A stretch of DNA of 64,000 nucleotides from a virus, in the IMG/VR virus record IMGVR_UViG_3300034072_001149, positions 95,201 to 159,200 of that record; one strand, 5' to 3'. Positions within the stretch are counted from its first letter, which is position 1; each line of letters opens with the position of its first letter. The position numbers and the translations under genes were made by a program. This document shows positions 1 through 7,772 of the stretch, piece after piece. The notes under the pieces were generated by a model. That model was not told the origin of the DNA, searched no databases, and saw only the letters and a program-made list of their open reading frames with translations.

Positions 1-916
1 CCCATGAAAAATCCATGGGAGAACGATAATGTGTCCGCAGAAAGTAGTATCTTACGGTTTCCGCAGGGTAACGCTCAAAGAGATCCTTGAGCAAAATCAC
101 ATTTCCGCGACTCTTGGACATCTTTTCACCGCTTACGGTCAAGAGTCCATTATGGACCCAGTAGCGGGCAAGCGGCTTATCCATTGCGCAGTGACTCTGC
201 GCGCATTCTGCTTCATGATGGGGAAAGCGTAGATCTGCTCCACCACCGTGAATGTCAATGGTCTGTTCCTGAAACTCCTTGGCTATCATGGCCGAGCATT
301 CAATATGCCAACCGGGTCTGCCGTTGCCCCAAGGGCTATCCCACCAAGGCTCACCTGGCTTTGAGGGCTTCCAGAGAACAAAATCACGTGGATCTTTTTT
401 GCTCTTGTCAATTGCCACTCGACCACCGGATCTGAGATCGTTATGGTTGGCCAATCCAGGATGAGGATTGCTTGGCACATGAAAGAAAACCGTGCCCTTG
501 CGAACATATGCGTTCTTGGAAGTGATCAATCTCTTGATCACAGTCCGCATTGCCTGAATGGATTCAGTTGCCTTGGGTTCGATTGTTGGCAGGAGGCAAT
601 TCAATGCCTCAAGATCGGCATGATAAGCTGCAATAGCCGGCTCGGTTATCTGGCTAATATCCACATTCTTCTGCGAGGCAGCGTCGATGATCTTGTCATC
701 AATATCGGTTATGTTGCGAGCATAACGGACATGATCTTCACCATATAGATAACGCAACACTCGGAATAGCTGATCGAAAACGATAGCCGGTCTCGCATTA
801 CCAATATGCGCAGGACCATAAACAGTTGGACCACAGACATACATGGTAACCAGCCTTGAGGATCCAGGGCTGAATTTCTCGATTGTTCGAGATTGGCTAT
901 TGTAAAGTTCCAACAT
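1..916 (-). CDS. cysS: Cysteinyl-tRNA synthetase, 3' part beyond the window
   Basis: Charges tRNA-Cys with cysteine in the cytoplasm. I translated the minus strand directly: 305 codons are open from the ATG at 916 to the left edge, against about 460 residues for bacterial CysRS. Class I motifs are in place: YVCGPTVYGPAHIGN (HIGH-type) near residue 26, GWHIECSAM, DIHGGGADLRFPHHEAE and the KMSKSRGN loop. The zinc ligands of the family (Cys28, the Cys of HIECSAM, and His and Glu in PHHEAE) are all present, so the visible part looks catalytically intact. The C-terminal anticodon-binding region lies outside. No Shine-Dalgarno is obvious, and a sigma70-like promoter at 923-950 would start RNA almost at the AUG. 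Identification is very secure; a full-length, active enzyme is an inference. Confidence 0.96.
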   Translation of the reverse strand, partial: MLELYNSQSRTIEKFSPGSSRLVTMYVCGPTVYGPAHIGNARPAIVFDQLFRVLRYLYGEDHVRYARNITDIDDKIIDAASQKNVDISQITEPAIAAYHADLEALNCLLPTIEPKATESIQAMRTVIKRLITSKNAYVRKGTVFFHVPSNPHPGLANHNDLRSGGRVAIDKSKKDPRDFVLWKPSKPGEPWWDSPWGNGRPGWHIECSAMIAKEFQEQTIDIHGGGADLRFPHHEAECAQSHCAMDKPLARYWVHNGLLTVSGEKMSKSRGNVILLKDLFERYPAETVRYYFLRTHYRSPMDFSW

Positions 917-922
917 CTGACC

Positions 923-950
923 AATCTACAATAGATTGGCAGCAAGTCAA
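923..950 (-). promoter_or_regulatory. Sigma70-like promoter for cysS
   Basis: On the minus strand TTGACT (945-950) and TAGATT (923-928) are separated by 16 nt. A start site 6-7 nt downstream would fall at about 916, the A of the cysS ATG, implying a leaderless or nearly leaderless mRNA. The same TTGAC-N16 architecture recurs elsewhere in the window. Confidence 0.5.
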
Positions 951-1337
951 TCAGAAGTTGCCAAGAAACGATAGTTTGAACATAGTGGCATGTTTGGGAT
1001 CACCAAACTTGGCAGTGAGCTCTGTTTGTCTTTTTTTGGTGAAATAAAAGTTTAAACCTAGATCAACTTTGAATTCAAAACTGGCTTGATTTTCCGTTAT
1101 ACACTCTCGAGCCCATTCCATGATATTTCTATCACGGATGGCAAATGGTGCTCTTTGGAGAATACCACTTGTTCCTTCTGGATGCCACTCAGTAGTGACA
1201 TCAAAAGGAATAACAAATTTGACCCTATAAGGCGCCAGCAGATATTTTGGACTTGATCTAAAACGGTATTTGAACCGGAGGATGTTATCAAGGGGGTGGT
1301 CACCCCCTCCTCGCCTTGTGGAACTCATATTCCACAT
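951..1337 (-). CDS. FKL-motif small protein (paralogue family)
   Basis: 128 residues, function unknown. The C-terminus carries the window-wide signature (FGDPKHATMFKLSF): a beta-strand-like stretch, a short acidic turn, then A-x-x-FKL and an aromatic or hydrophobic end. A helix-like segment with Trp and Cys (MEWARECITENQ) precedes it, as in other members. The start overlaps the stop of the upstream ATP-grasp gene as TAATG, suggesting translational coupling. The first 20 residues are Arg/Gly-rich, and M4 is a possible alternative start. Confidence 0.8.
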   Translation of the reverse strand: MWNMSSTRRGGGDHPLDNILRFKYRFRSSPKYLLAPYRVKFVIPFDVTTEWHPEGTSGILQRAPFAIRDRNIMEWARECITENQASFEFKVDLGLNFYFTKKRQTELTAKFGDPKHATMFKLSFLGNF

Positions 1338-2170
1338 TATACGTCTTCACCAAGCCATTCGCGAGTAGCGGCTTTGCTGACCCCAATTACTACCTTTTCC
1401 AAATCACAGGCATATAAGCCAGCGCAGCTAAAACCATTGAGTTCAACGATCTTTGGACCATCTTCGGTTAGCGCGACGTCACAGGTGTATGCGATATCTA
1501 CCTGCCATTCATGATCTGCGACCTGCTGCGCCAAATTCCAACATTCTTGTGGCCAGTCTCGTCGCACGTCCAACTTGCCGTCCCAGCGATACTCTGAACC
1601 GGCAATAACCTGCTTGTCAGCTATCACGAAACGAAACTCACCTTGGATTTCCACTCCTGGATTCACCAGTATCAAGGTGTCTTCCATAACACCACTGATC
1701 TGCTCCAGAGTCGAGATGTCGTCATCTACCAGATCACGCTTGATGCGCTGGCCCGCGAACGTCTTGAATCCGCTATCAGGGCGGACAAAGAGTAGATTGG
1801 TGTTATGCTCAATGAAAAGTTCATGGGCTCGGTGTTTGAACATGGCCCAAGTCATGAATGTTGCTTTGCGATTGAGAAACCAATCCAAAGGAAGGTAGCT
1901 CATATACTGACTAGCAGAGGTTCGCCGGTTCACGCCAAGATGACCAGGTTGGAACCTACCATCTGGGTTTACCTTTTTGGTAAAATCATGTGACCCGTAG
2001 AGCACCACTGGTCCATCAATGCTGTCGATATGAGAATAAGTCCCGTCATCTTCTCGTTCAATCTCAATTACATCGTGACCAAGAGAGCGAATGACATCGG
2101 GCAAAGGACGCTGACCATAGATCATGCGTTCAAGAATGTAATCGTCGAGAATCCAAGTAACTTGAGCCAT
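1337..2170 (-). CDS. ATP-grasp domain protein (DUF4343-like)
   Basis: 277 residues. The features fit an ATP-grasp ligase: FVRPDSGFKTFAGQ and EFRFVIADKQVIAGSEYR resemble the lysine-bearing nucleotide-binding strands, and the C-terminal EDGPKIVELNGFSCAGLY supplies the Glu/Asn pair that binds Mg-ATP. ATP-grasp enzymes join a carboxylate to an amine or thiol; the substrate cannot be told. Related proteins are common in large T4-like phages. The start codon sits in the right arm of a 12-bp inverted repeat (2162-2198), and the stop is coupled to the next gene. Family call is firm; the role is unknown. Confidence 0.85.
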   Translation of the reverse strand: MAQVTWILDDYILERMIYGQRPLPDVIRSLGHDVIEIEREDDGTYSHIDSIDGPVVLYGSHDFTKKVNPDGRFQPGHLGVNRRTSASQYMSYLPLDWFLNRKATFMTWAMFKHRAHELFIEHNTNLLFVRPDSGFKTFAGQRIKRDLVDDDISTLEQISGVMEDTLILVNPGVEIQGEFRFVIADKQVIAGSEYRWDGKLDVRRDWPQECWNLAQQVADHEWQVDIAYTCDVALTEDGPKIVELNGFSCAGLYACDLEKVVIGVSKAATREWLGEDV

Positions 2171-2198
2171 CCTAAGTTGCTAAAACAGGATGGCTCAA
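2162..2198 (-). promoter_or_regulatory. 12-bp inverted repeat spanning the ATP-grasp start codon
   Basis: Perfect arms TTGAGCCATCCT (2162-2173) and AGGATGGCTCAA (2187-2198); the ATG (2170-2168) lies within one arm. No T-run follows on the minus strand, so it is unlike an intrinsic terminator. TTGACT just upstream (2199-2204) resembles a -35 box, so the repeat could be an operator or, if transcribed, a start-occluding hairpin. Confidence 0.55.
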
Positions 2199-2210
2199 AA
2201 GTCAATCAGC

Positions 2211-2558
2211 TTATGCCGCCTGTTGGATATCATCCTTGTAGTTCTGCTCAAAAGGCAGTTCAGTTAGGATCTCAACTTCATCACAAAGGCGTTCGACCTT
2301 GAGATTGGCTTCAGCCATTAAGGTTAGCATCATATTGCGAACCTGTTCTGACATCTGTATGACCTTGACATCAGCATCCAGATTTGGATCCCGACGTATC
2401 TGGTGCATACGATCTTTGGCCGCCTTACGAGCCTGCTGTAGAAGCATTTTGCTCACAGTTTGACTCACAGCCGCCAGCGAGATCTCGCCAGTTTCTTCCA
2501 CAGCTTCAGGCGCAATCTGAGTTAGGTCTAGATTAAACTCTACTTTGAACTTTGACAC
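2211..2558 (-). CDS. Conserved-looking phage protein, unknown function
   Basis: 115 residues, acidic and predicted largely helical after a short beta-like start (SKFKVEFNLDL). A central basic helix (KMLLQQARKAAKDRMHQIRRDP) is followed by an acidic C-terminal half. No motif was recognised. It stands alone between the 40-nt gap before the ATP-grasp gene and a 210-nt upstream gap (2559-2769). That gap holds only a short-loop GGGAC/GTCCC repeat and two copies of ATCTGCTAG. Confidence 0.75.
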   Translation of the reverse strand: MSKFKVEFNLDLTQIAPEAVEETGEISLAAVSQTVSKMLLQQARKAAKDRMHQIRRDPNLDADVKVIQMSEQVRNMMLTLMAEANLKVERLCDEVEILTELPFEQNYKDDIQQAA

Positions 2559-2769
2559 AGTCGATCTCCCAAACGGGTCTCTTATGCGGAAAAGGAAGAA
2601 TGCTCAGACCAAAAGGGACAAGTCCCAAGGGGCAAGTGGCCCTATTCCGATCTGTGTGCCTAAGCATGTCCTGTCCGCTAGCAGATTTTTCGCAAGAAGC
2701 CAAGAGCAAAAAATTATTCTTTGTCACGGCTTTGAAATACACCTACTAGCAGATTTCTAGAAACCAATT

Positions 2770-3087
2770 TTATTGATATAATCCAAAGCTTATGAAAAGC
2801 GGTAGGTCCGTTTCGTTATAAAGGCTATATGGACCAAGTTTGAAATATAACGCTTCTCTTACATCTTTGAAGATAATACGTATATAGGTATGAGGGATAT
2901 GATCAGGTGTAGGTGAGATTTCCTCAATCTGACTCAAGTCCCAAGGGCTTTTACAATTCTTATATAGCCAGATCTCCACAAAACTATAAAGAAGATCAAT
3001 GTTAATCTTCTTCAAATGGGTTACCTCTAAGGTAACTGTGAAACCATCAACCATAGACTGTGAATGAGACTCTCTTATCAAGTTCAT
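2770..3087 (-). CDS. FKL-motif small protein with C-terminal extension
   Basis: 105 residues of unknown function. The segment IRIIFKDVREALYFKLGPY matches the family signature (beta strand, acidic turn, A-x-x-FKL), but about 20 extra residues follow. A TAAATA core lies at 3092-3097, only 5 nt before this start. M12 (3054) would give more normal promoter spacing and is a plausible alternative start. The N-terminal half has an aromatic helix (LYSFVEIWLYKN) as in sister genes. Confidence 0.75.
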   Translation of the reverse strand: MNLIRESHSQSMVDGFTVTLEVTHLKKINIDLLYSFVEIWLYKNCKSPWDLSQIEEISPTPDHIPHTYIRIIFKDVREALYFKLGPYSLYNETDLPLFISFGLYQ

Positions 3088-3136
3088 CCCGTATTTATGA
3101 GTTGCGCCAATCTAATAGCGCAACTCACTCAGGCAC

Positions 3137-4339
3137 TCACTCACACAGATTAGTATCCCTGAAATCACTCCAAGAAGTGCCACCCCACAGATGGCGCATT
3201 GAATTGACCTTGGTCTGGCTACCAAGTTGTGATCCCACATACTTGATCAACAGCGCATAGACGCCTTCTTCGCCGTCTGCCAACCTGTCCCAAGTGGAGA
3301 ACTTGAAACCCTGCATTCCATCGTTGATCTTGGTGATCTTTTCAGCAAACTTTTTCTTGCTGCCGTTGAAGTTGTCAAAATCGGCCTGAACTTCCCAATA
3401 GAGATCGCTTGCCAACTTCTTCAATCCAACAAAGATGCTCTTCGCGAAATCATCAGCAGCTTGGACCAAGTCCTCGGGTAAAAAGGGCTTGGCATCATCA
3501 AGCTTTTCATCCACAATCAAGCGGATCACATCCTTTTCATGGTTGAGATGCTCAAGCGTCTTGTGGAGGAGAGAATACCATTCGCCCTTCAACTTGAGCA
3601 TGGTGCCATCGGCCCAGCGAAAAACGTCGCCTTCCTCGCCTTCAACGCCTCGGATCTCGGCAATGGTCTCGTCATCAATACCAGTGATCTCACCGGAGAA
3701 CGAACAGCAGGGAATACCATAGGACGCAGCCTCTTCCTTGAGGCAAGGAGCATCCATATACTCACCGGTTTCGTTATCACGAATAGCAGTCAGGACCAGC
3801 TGAGTCACGGGATAGTCGATAACGATGCGCTGGATACGCGAGCACCATTCAAAGATCGGTGTCTTGCCCTGGCTCATCCAATACTTACAGAACTCGTGGT
3901 ATTCAACACGATCCTTGGCCCACACATCAACCGGCGCGGCCACCCCCGTCAAACCCATCTTGGTACAGAAACGCACCTCACCCTTGATCAACAGAGGCGT
4001 GATCATGGATCCATCAAGCTTCTTGAAGCGGCGATAGGGCTTGGACCAGTCAACCGAACCGGGCATCGTTTCAGGACGCTCGCCCAAGTTGAAGAACTTG
4101 TGATACTTGCGAGAGATCACCTTACCCGTAGCGGTATCGAAAGTGATACCACGACATTCGCGCAGCAGAGCGGTCCGCCGATCGGTAACGGGCGGGAAGG
4201 TATCCTCGAAGTTGACCAGATAGTTGATCACGGTATAGCCGTGTTCCTCATCAACCTTGACTACGAATTCCTCACGGCCTTCAATGGCTTCAAGAACTTC
4301 CGACAAATGGGTAATCTTGGGAAATTGATATGAAGTCAT
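3137..4339 (-). CDS. rnlA: T4-type RNA ligase 1
   Basis: 400 residues from the ATG at 4339, chosen because AAGGTGA precedes it by 7 nt; the frame is open upstream but has no ribosome site. It seals 5'-phosphate to 3'-OH RNA ends using ATP, classically to repair host tRNA cut by anticodon nucleases. The nucleotidyltransferase motif FKKLDGSMI places the adenylated lysine at K107, and further ligase-like motifs follow (FEWCSR, DGTMLKLKGEWY). Size is close to T4 Rnl1 (374). A polynucleotide kinase partner was not found in this window. Upstream lies a TTGACA promoter overlapped by an inverted repeat (4383-4436). Confidence 0.93.
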   Translation of the reverse strand: MTSYQFPKITHLSEVLEAIEGREEFVVKVDEEHGYTVINYLVNFEDTFPPVTDRRTALLRECRGITFDTATGKVISRKYHKFFNLGERPETMPGSVDWSKPYRRFKKLDGSMITPLLIKGEVRFCTKMGLTGVAAPVDVWAKDRVEYHEFCKYWMSQGKTPIFEWCSRIQRIVIDYPVTQLVLTAIRDNETGEYMDAPCLKEEAASYGIPCCSFSGEITGIDDETIAEIRGVEGEEGDVFRWADGTMLKLKGEWYSLLHKTLEHLNHEKDVIRLIVDEKLDDAKPFLPEDLVQAADDFAKSIFVGLKKLASDLYWEVQADFDNFNGSKKKFAEKITKINDGMQGFKFSTWDRLADGEEGVYALLIKYVGSQLGSQTKVNSMRHLWGGTSWSDFRDTNLCE

Positions 4340-4382
4340 TGTTTTCACCTTATTGTTTGATCTAATGGTTTGCTGATAAGGA

Positions 4383-4436
4383 AATTTCCTGTCCAGCATC
4401 AATTTTGGACAATGACACTGAACAGGAAATTGTCAA
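4383..4436 (-). promoter_or_regulatory. Promoter with overlapping inverted repeat upstream of rnlA
   Basis: Minus-strand TTGACA lies at 4431-4436, with a weak -10 about 16 nt downstream (4409-4414). The 10-bp arms AATTTCCTGT (4383-4392) and ACAGGAAATT (4422-4431) bracket the -10 and touch the -35, an operator-like layout. The leader downstream shares CAGCAAACCxTTAG with the MoxR gene leader. Confidence 0.4.
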
Positions 4437-4463
4437 CCAGACTTTGGTGTCTATCACCCAAAA

Positions 4464-5084
4464 TTATGGGCGGTGTTCAATCACCTTGTCACCCAGGCCC
4501 ATCGCAACTGCTTCTTCTGCAGAAAGGAAGGTATCGAACTTCATGGTCTGGAAGAGCTCTTCATAAGTCTTACCAGCAGTATTGTGGCGGACATAAAGCT
4601 GGGTCAGACGCTCATTAATGCGTACCGATTCTTCAAAAGAACGCTTGGCGTCTTCGAACTGTAGATCCTGCACATGGACGGAACCCGAGGTTCCGCGAGT
4701 GCCGCTGCTGACCCGATGAATCATGGTACGCGATTCGGGAAGGAGATACCGCTTGCCAGCAGCGCCGGCCTGGGCCAGGAACGAACCCATTGAACAAGCC
4801 TGACCCATGACCAGCGTATTCACATCTGGCTTGATAAAGCGCATGGTATCATAAATCGCCAGCCCAGCAGTTACAGCACCACCGGGTGAGTTGATGTAAA
4901 GCCAAATATCCTTGGCGGGGTCTTCGCTTTCAAGGAAGAGAAGCTGGGCGCAGACAATCTGCGCCATCTGATCTTCAACCTGACCATTGAGAAACACGAT
5001 GCGCTCTTTGAGCAGGCGCGAATAGATATCATAGGCGCGCTCACCTCGACCGGTAGTCTCAATAACAGTTGGAACCAATGGCAT
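4464..5084 (-). CDS. clpP: ClpP serine peptidase subunit 1
   Basis: 206 residues, the length of bacterial ClpP. It forms the proteolytic chamber that degrades proteins threaded in by a Clp ATPase. The Ser98 (GQACSMGSF), His123 (RTMIHR) and Asp184 ([11 protein letters not shown]) triad aligns with the family, as does the INSPGG strand for substrate binding. It has its own ribosome site (AAGGAG before ATG) and sits alone between rnlA and a small gene. The window also encodes a second ClpP-like subunit (62384-63016) and ClpA with a docking loop (51218-53581). Confidence 0.95.
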   Translation of the reverse strand: MPLVPTVIETTGRGERAYDIYSRLLKERIVFLNGQVEDQMAQIVCAQLLFLESEDPAKDIWLYINSPGGAVTAGLAIYDTMRFIKPDVNTLVMGQACSMGSFLAQAGAAGKRYLLPESRTMIHRVSSGTRGTSGSVHVQDLQFEDAKRSFEESVRINERLTQLYVRHNTAGKTYEELFQTMKFDTFLSAEEAVAMGLGDKVIEHRP

Positions 5085-5148
5085 TATAAAAACTCCTTGC
5101 GTTAGAACACCGTGTTAAAACCATAATCCATTGATAGCAATATTCAAA

Positions 5149-5460
5149 TTACTTTGATTCCCACGCCTGATGGCCACCTCGAAGCTTGAACATCAACGCA
5201 TCATTTTTGTCTTCAAACCGGACAACCATGGTATATTCGTCCGGTCTCCCTCTGACAGTTTTGTAGATAAAATAGGCCCATTTACCTGGAGTATTCTCCA
5301 CCAGCCAATCCTCTACAAGCTTGGCTGATTCAAAATTGTCAGGGACTTGGAATTGGGTACGTATCCATGATCTGTTCATAGGCCCCGTAAGAGATTTACG
5401 AAACAGCTTGTCGGTCTGGACTTCAAAATCAGTAAAAGTGAGATTTGTTGGCTTTTCCAT
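5149..5460 (-). CDS. FKL-motif small protein
   Basis: 103 residues. The C-terminal part reads VVRFEDKNDALMFKLRGG, a clear copy of the family signature, followed by a nine-residue tail. The middle contains VEDWLVENTPGKWAYFIYK, the Trp-containing helix, Gly and aromatic strand seen in paralogues. The gene is isolated, with an intrinsic terminator at 5508-5533 upstream. Function unknown. Confidence 0.82.
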   Translation of the reverse strand: MEKPTNLTFTDFEVQTDKLFRKSLTGPMNRSWIRTQFQVPDNFESAKLVEDWLVENTPGKWAYFIYKTVRGRPDEYTMVVRFEDKNDALMFKLRGGHQAWESK

Positions 5461-5507
5461 ACAACCTATTATGTAGGAAAATTGCGGTTCTCGTCTATAT
5501 TCTAGTC

Positions 5508-5533
5508 AAAAAAGAGCCCCACACTGCGGGGCT
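5508..5533 (-). terminator. Intrinsic terminator
   Basis: On the minus strand AGCCCC and GGGGCT (5515-5533) form a 6-bp GC stem followed by a run of six T residues. It would end the transcript of the secreted-protein gene and the small gene at 5557-5712. Confidence 0.8.
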
Positions 5534-5556
5534 TAGTTGACAGCAAATTCTTGTAG

Positions 5557-5712
5557 CTAGGGTCGTATTCCAGCCCCTGCGAGCAGCTTCTGAGGGTCTA
5601 GCGTCGGGTCTAGTGCTGCGAGCTTTGCTACGACGTGATTGATCACGTCGCCGCTTGTCTGCTCGTGATCCCTGAGAATACGAAGAACTTTGATAAGAGT
5701 TGGCTTGTGCAT
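5557..5712 (-). CDS. Small protein of 51 residues
   Basis: Reading from the ATG at 5712 gives 51 residues (MHKPTLIKVLRILRDHEQ...), helical and mildly amphipathic, ending in a Gly/Ala tail. The stop of the upstream gene abuts its ATG directly (TAAATG), suggesting coupling, and an intrinsic terminator follows. No family is recognised. Support is the coupling and terminator only. Confidence 0.5.
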   Translation of the reverse strand: MHKPTLIKVLRILRDHEQTSGDVINHVVAKLAALDPTLDPQKLLAGAGIRP

Positions 5713-6279
5713 TTACTTAAAAGGATCCTTGGGTATGGTCTTGAAACGATCACGCTTTGCTTGCTTGACCGCCTGATCCGCACGAACATATTGCCAGCAG
5801 CGTCCGAAGGCATCTACCGCGTTACTGCTGCCTGTAAGACTCAAATGATCGACAGTGGTATCTCCCTTTGTGATCATGATCGAGCCAGAACGAGCAAACG
5901 TTGGAAGGAAATCATCTGCAGGGAAAATCGCCAAGAGGCCTTTGCGATAAGAATCCACAGTACCTACCGCAGTTCGATCGTAGAAAAAGTCACCAAGAAG
6001 ATATCTGACTTCGTGCTGATCTCCCTTGGCAATGGACCAATTGAAGTTATCTACAACCACAGCCACTACGTCAGGATTCTCTAGATACCGGAAAAGTAAC
6101 AGACGAGAACTACCTGGGCCTTCATAATCATCTTTGATTATGCCACAGAAACCACCTTCAGCAGTTTCTTCATCGGCTTCACTAGCCGCTACAGTGAACC
6201 CATTGAAGGTTCCAAACTCTCGGCTTTGAGCAGGACTTGTCATCAGCAGGACACTGATGAAAAACGCGATCTTTTTCAT
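5713..6279 (-). CDS. Secreted protein, unknown function
   Basis: 188 residues with a classic signal peptide (MKKIAFFISVLLMTSPAQS, likely cut after AQS), so it probably enters the host periplasm or outer surface. The mature part has two cysteines (GGFCGII, GRCWQY) that could form a disulphide. A hydrophobic strand region (DVVAVVVDNFNW) and a basic C-terminus follow. It is preceded by a terminator hairpin (6297-6318), so it seems to have its own transcription start. No domain recognised. Confidence 0.82.
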   Translation of the reverse strand: MKKIAFFISVLLMTSPAQSREFGTFNGFTVAASEADEETAEGGFCGIIKDDYEGPGSSRLLLFRYLENPDVVAVVVDNFNWSIAKGDQHEVRYLLGDFFYDRTAVGTVDSYRKGLLAIFPADDFLPTFARSGSIMITKGDTTVDHLSLTGSSNAVDAFGRCWQYVRADQAVKQAKRDRFKTIPKDPFK

Positions 6280-6296
6280 AGGATTTCCGATCTTAT

Positions 6297-6318
6297 GGGG
6301 AGGGCCAAAGCCCTCCCC
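6297..6318 (-). terminator. Hairpin terminator after the VWA gene
   Basis: GGGGAGGGC/GCCCTCCCC, 9-bp perfect stem with a 4-nt loop, 8 nt beyond the stop of the VWA gene. It has no strong T-run. A near-identical hairpin occurs at 32579-32605. Confidence 0.65.
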
Positions 6319-6325
6319 AATTGAC

Positions 6326-7615
6326 TTACGCCGCGCGGCGCTCGTCTTCCTTGACGTAATAGGCCGTCATGCCCCAAGGAGCAACAATGCTCGTGTTGCC
6401 GTGAACAATGAAGAGGGTATCGCAATAGTCCTCTTCACCCCACGTGCCGCACGGATAACCATCCGTGAACATCACGAACTTCTTGGGCTCGATACTGTCG
6501 CCGATACCCTCGATATCGCCGAAACCATAGCCAGCCGGATCGCGCATGAATTCCCAGTTACACTCGAACATGGTGCCACCACCGCCCTTGGGCTCATAGT
6601 CCATGATCTCGTCAATGTTGTTCTGCGTGAACACCTTGGGGTTATAGACCTGCGTGTCAAACGTCCAAAGCGTCAGCTTGAAGTCGTCGAACGTTTCCAT
6701 GATGCCCTTGGTTTCCGAGAGGAAATCGCGCAGCATCTGGTCGGTCATCGAACCCGAGGTGTCAATACAGACCGCAACATCAACAGTGTCCTTGAAGTTG
6801 CTGCCAGGCAGGATAACGGAAGCACCGCCACCAATACCCCACGACCGCTTGCTGGGGCGGTTGAACGTATAGTCATCCTTGATGGAAGACTGGATATGCA
6901 TCTCGAGCAGGGTCCGCCAGTCCATGATCGGATTGGTAAACGCGTCAATGAGACGCTTGACACCTGCGGGGACCTTGCCGGCGCCAACTGCCTGAGCGGC
7001 GTTGATAACAGCAGCCTTGATCTCATTGCGGATCTTTTGCTTGTCCTCTTCGGTCAACTGGGGAGGACCATCGGGACCGCCCTGGACCGTGACCGTAATG
7101 GTCTTGCCACTACCGTTGCCATCACCGTCGCCGTCACCATCGCTGCCATCCATTTCCAGATGCTCATCGAGCGTCATCTGAATCTTGGTCTGGTTCTGCT
7201 CCAGCAGGCGATACACCTCTTCCGAGGTCATTTCGTCTGTATACTTGTCATCATACAGACCGCCCTTGGGCATATTGCCCAGCTTTTCCTTGACCAGGGA
7301 ATAGTTGACGATGTAATCGTTCGCCATGTTCCACAGCTTGTGCTCTCGCGAGCCCTTACGACCAAGGTGGTCATAAACACAGTGGAGGACCTCATGACCA
7401 ATGAGGAACAGCAGTTCATCGGGAGTCAGAGACTTGATGAACTCGCGATTGTAATACAGCTTGCGGCCATCGGTAGCTGCCGTCTTACACCACTTGGTAG
7501 CATCCACGAGCTCCATGCGGGTTGCGAGGTTGCCGAAAAACGGCTGGTTGAAGAGGAGCCCTACTCGGGCCTTGACGATCGCCTGGACGACCGGATCGGA
7601 CATATTTGCTGCCAT
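6326..7615 (-). CDS. VWA-like protein with metallopeptidase-type N-domain (DUF2201/CobT-like)
   Basis: 429 residues. The N-terminal domain carries HEVLHCVYDH (HExxH at 74-78), a zinc-metallopeptidase signature. An Asp/Gly linker follows (about 157-170). The C-terminal von Willebrand A domain has the MIDAS motif DTSGS (285-289) and a downstream FTDGYP. Such proteins pair with MoxR-type AAA+ ATPases, and one is encoded next door (7773-8990). Comparable CobS/CobT-like pairs occur in T4-like marine phages with unknown role; protein or complex remodelling is the likely class of activity. The gene has a strong promoter of its own at 7643-7670. Confidence 0.88.
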   Translation of the reverse strand: MAANMSDPVVQAIVKARVGLLFNQPFFGNLATRMELVDATKWCKTAATDGRKLYYNREFIKSLTPDELLFLIGHEVLHCVYDHLGRKGSREHKLWNMANDYIVNYSLVKEKLGNMPKGGLYDDKYTDEMTSEEVYRLLEQNQTKIQMTLDEHLEMDGSDGDGDGDGNGSGKTITVTVQGGPDGPPQLTEEDKQKIRNEIKAAVINAAQAVGAGKVPAGVKRLIDAFTNPIMDWRTLLEMHIQSSIKDDYTFNRPSKRSWGIGGGASVILPGSNFKDTVDVAVCIDTSGSMTDQMLRDFLSETKGIMETFDDFKLTLWTFDTQVYNPKVFTQNNIDEIMDYEPKGGGGTMFECNWEFMRDPAGYGFGDIEGIGDSIEPKKFVMFTDGYPCGTWGEEDYCDTLFIVHGNTSIVAPWGMTAYYVKEDERRAA

Positions 7616-7642
7616 GAGATCCTTCCTTTTGTTGTATCCGCT

Positions 7643-7670
7643 ATTATAACGGATAACATCATCGTGTCAA
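7643..7670 (-). promoter_or_regulatory. Strong sigma70 promoter for the VWA gene
   Basis: Minus-strand TTGACA (7665-7670), 16-nt spacer and TATAAT (7643-7648): both hexamers match consensus exactly. A TAAATA core (7672-7677) adjoins the -35 on its upstream side. Confidence 0.8.
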
Positions 7671-7712
7671 CTATTTAGGTGACAAGGTTCGTTGCGATTT
7701 TGGGATAAAATG

Positions 7713-7742
7713 AAAGGGTGGCCTGTTGCCAAGCCACCCTTT
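7713..7742 (-). terminator. Hairpin terminator after the MoxR gene
   Basis: Perfect 10-bp stem AAAGGGTGGC/GCCACCCTTT with a 10-nt loop, followed on the minus strand by CATTTTATCC. It lies 31 nt after the MoxR stop. Confidence 0.75.
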
Positions 7743-7772
7743 CCCCGTTAGGCCACGGGAAGCCGTTACGGA

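Noticed and set aside
2533-2769. Short open frames on both strands in the 2559-2769 gap
   Set aside because: No ribosome site, no protein-like pattern; the gap holds only short repeats.
3539-4333. 264-residue plus-strand open frame inside rnlA
   Set aside because: Antisense to RNA ligase; no recognisable features.
6257-7678. 473-residue plus-strand open frame across the VWA gene
   Set aside because: Exactly antisense to a gene with clear HExxH and MIDAS motifs; long antisense frames follow from its codon bias. The protein has no domain.
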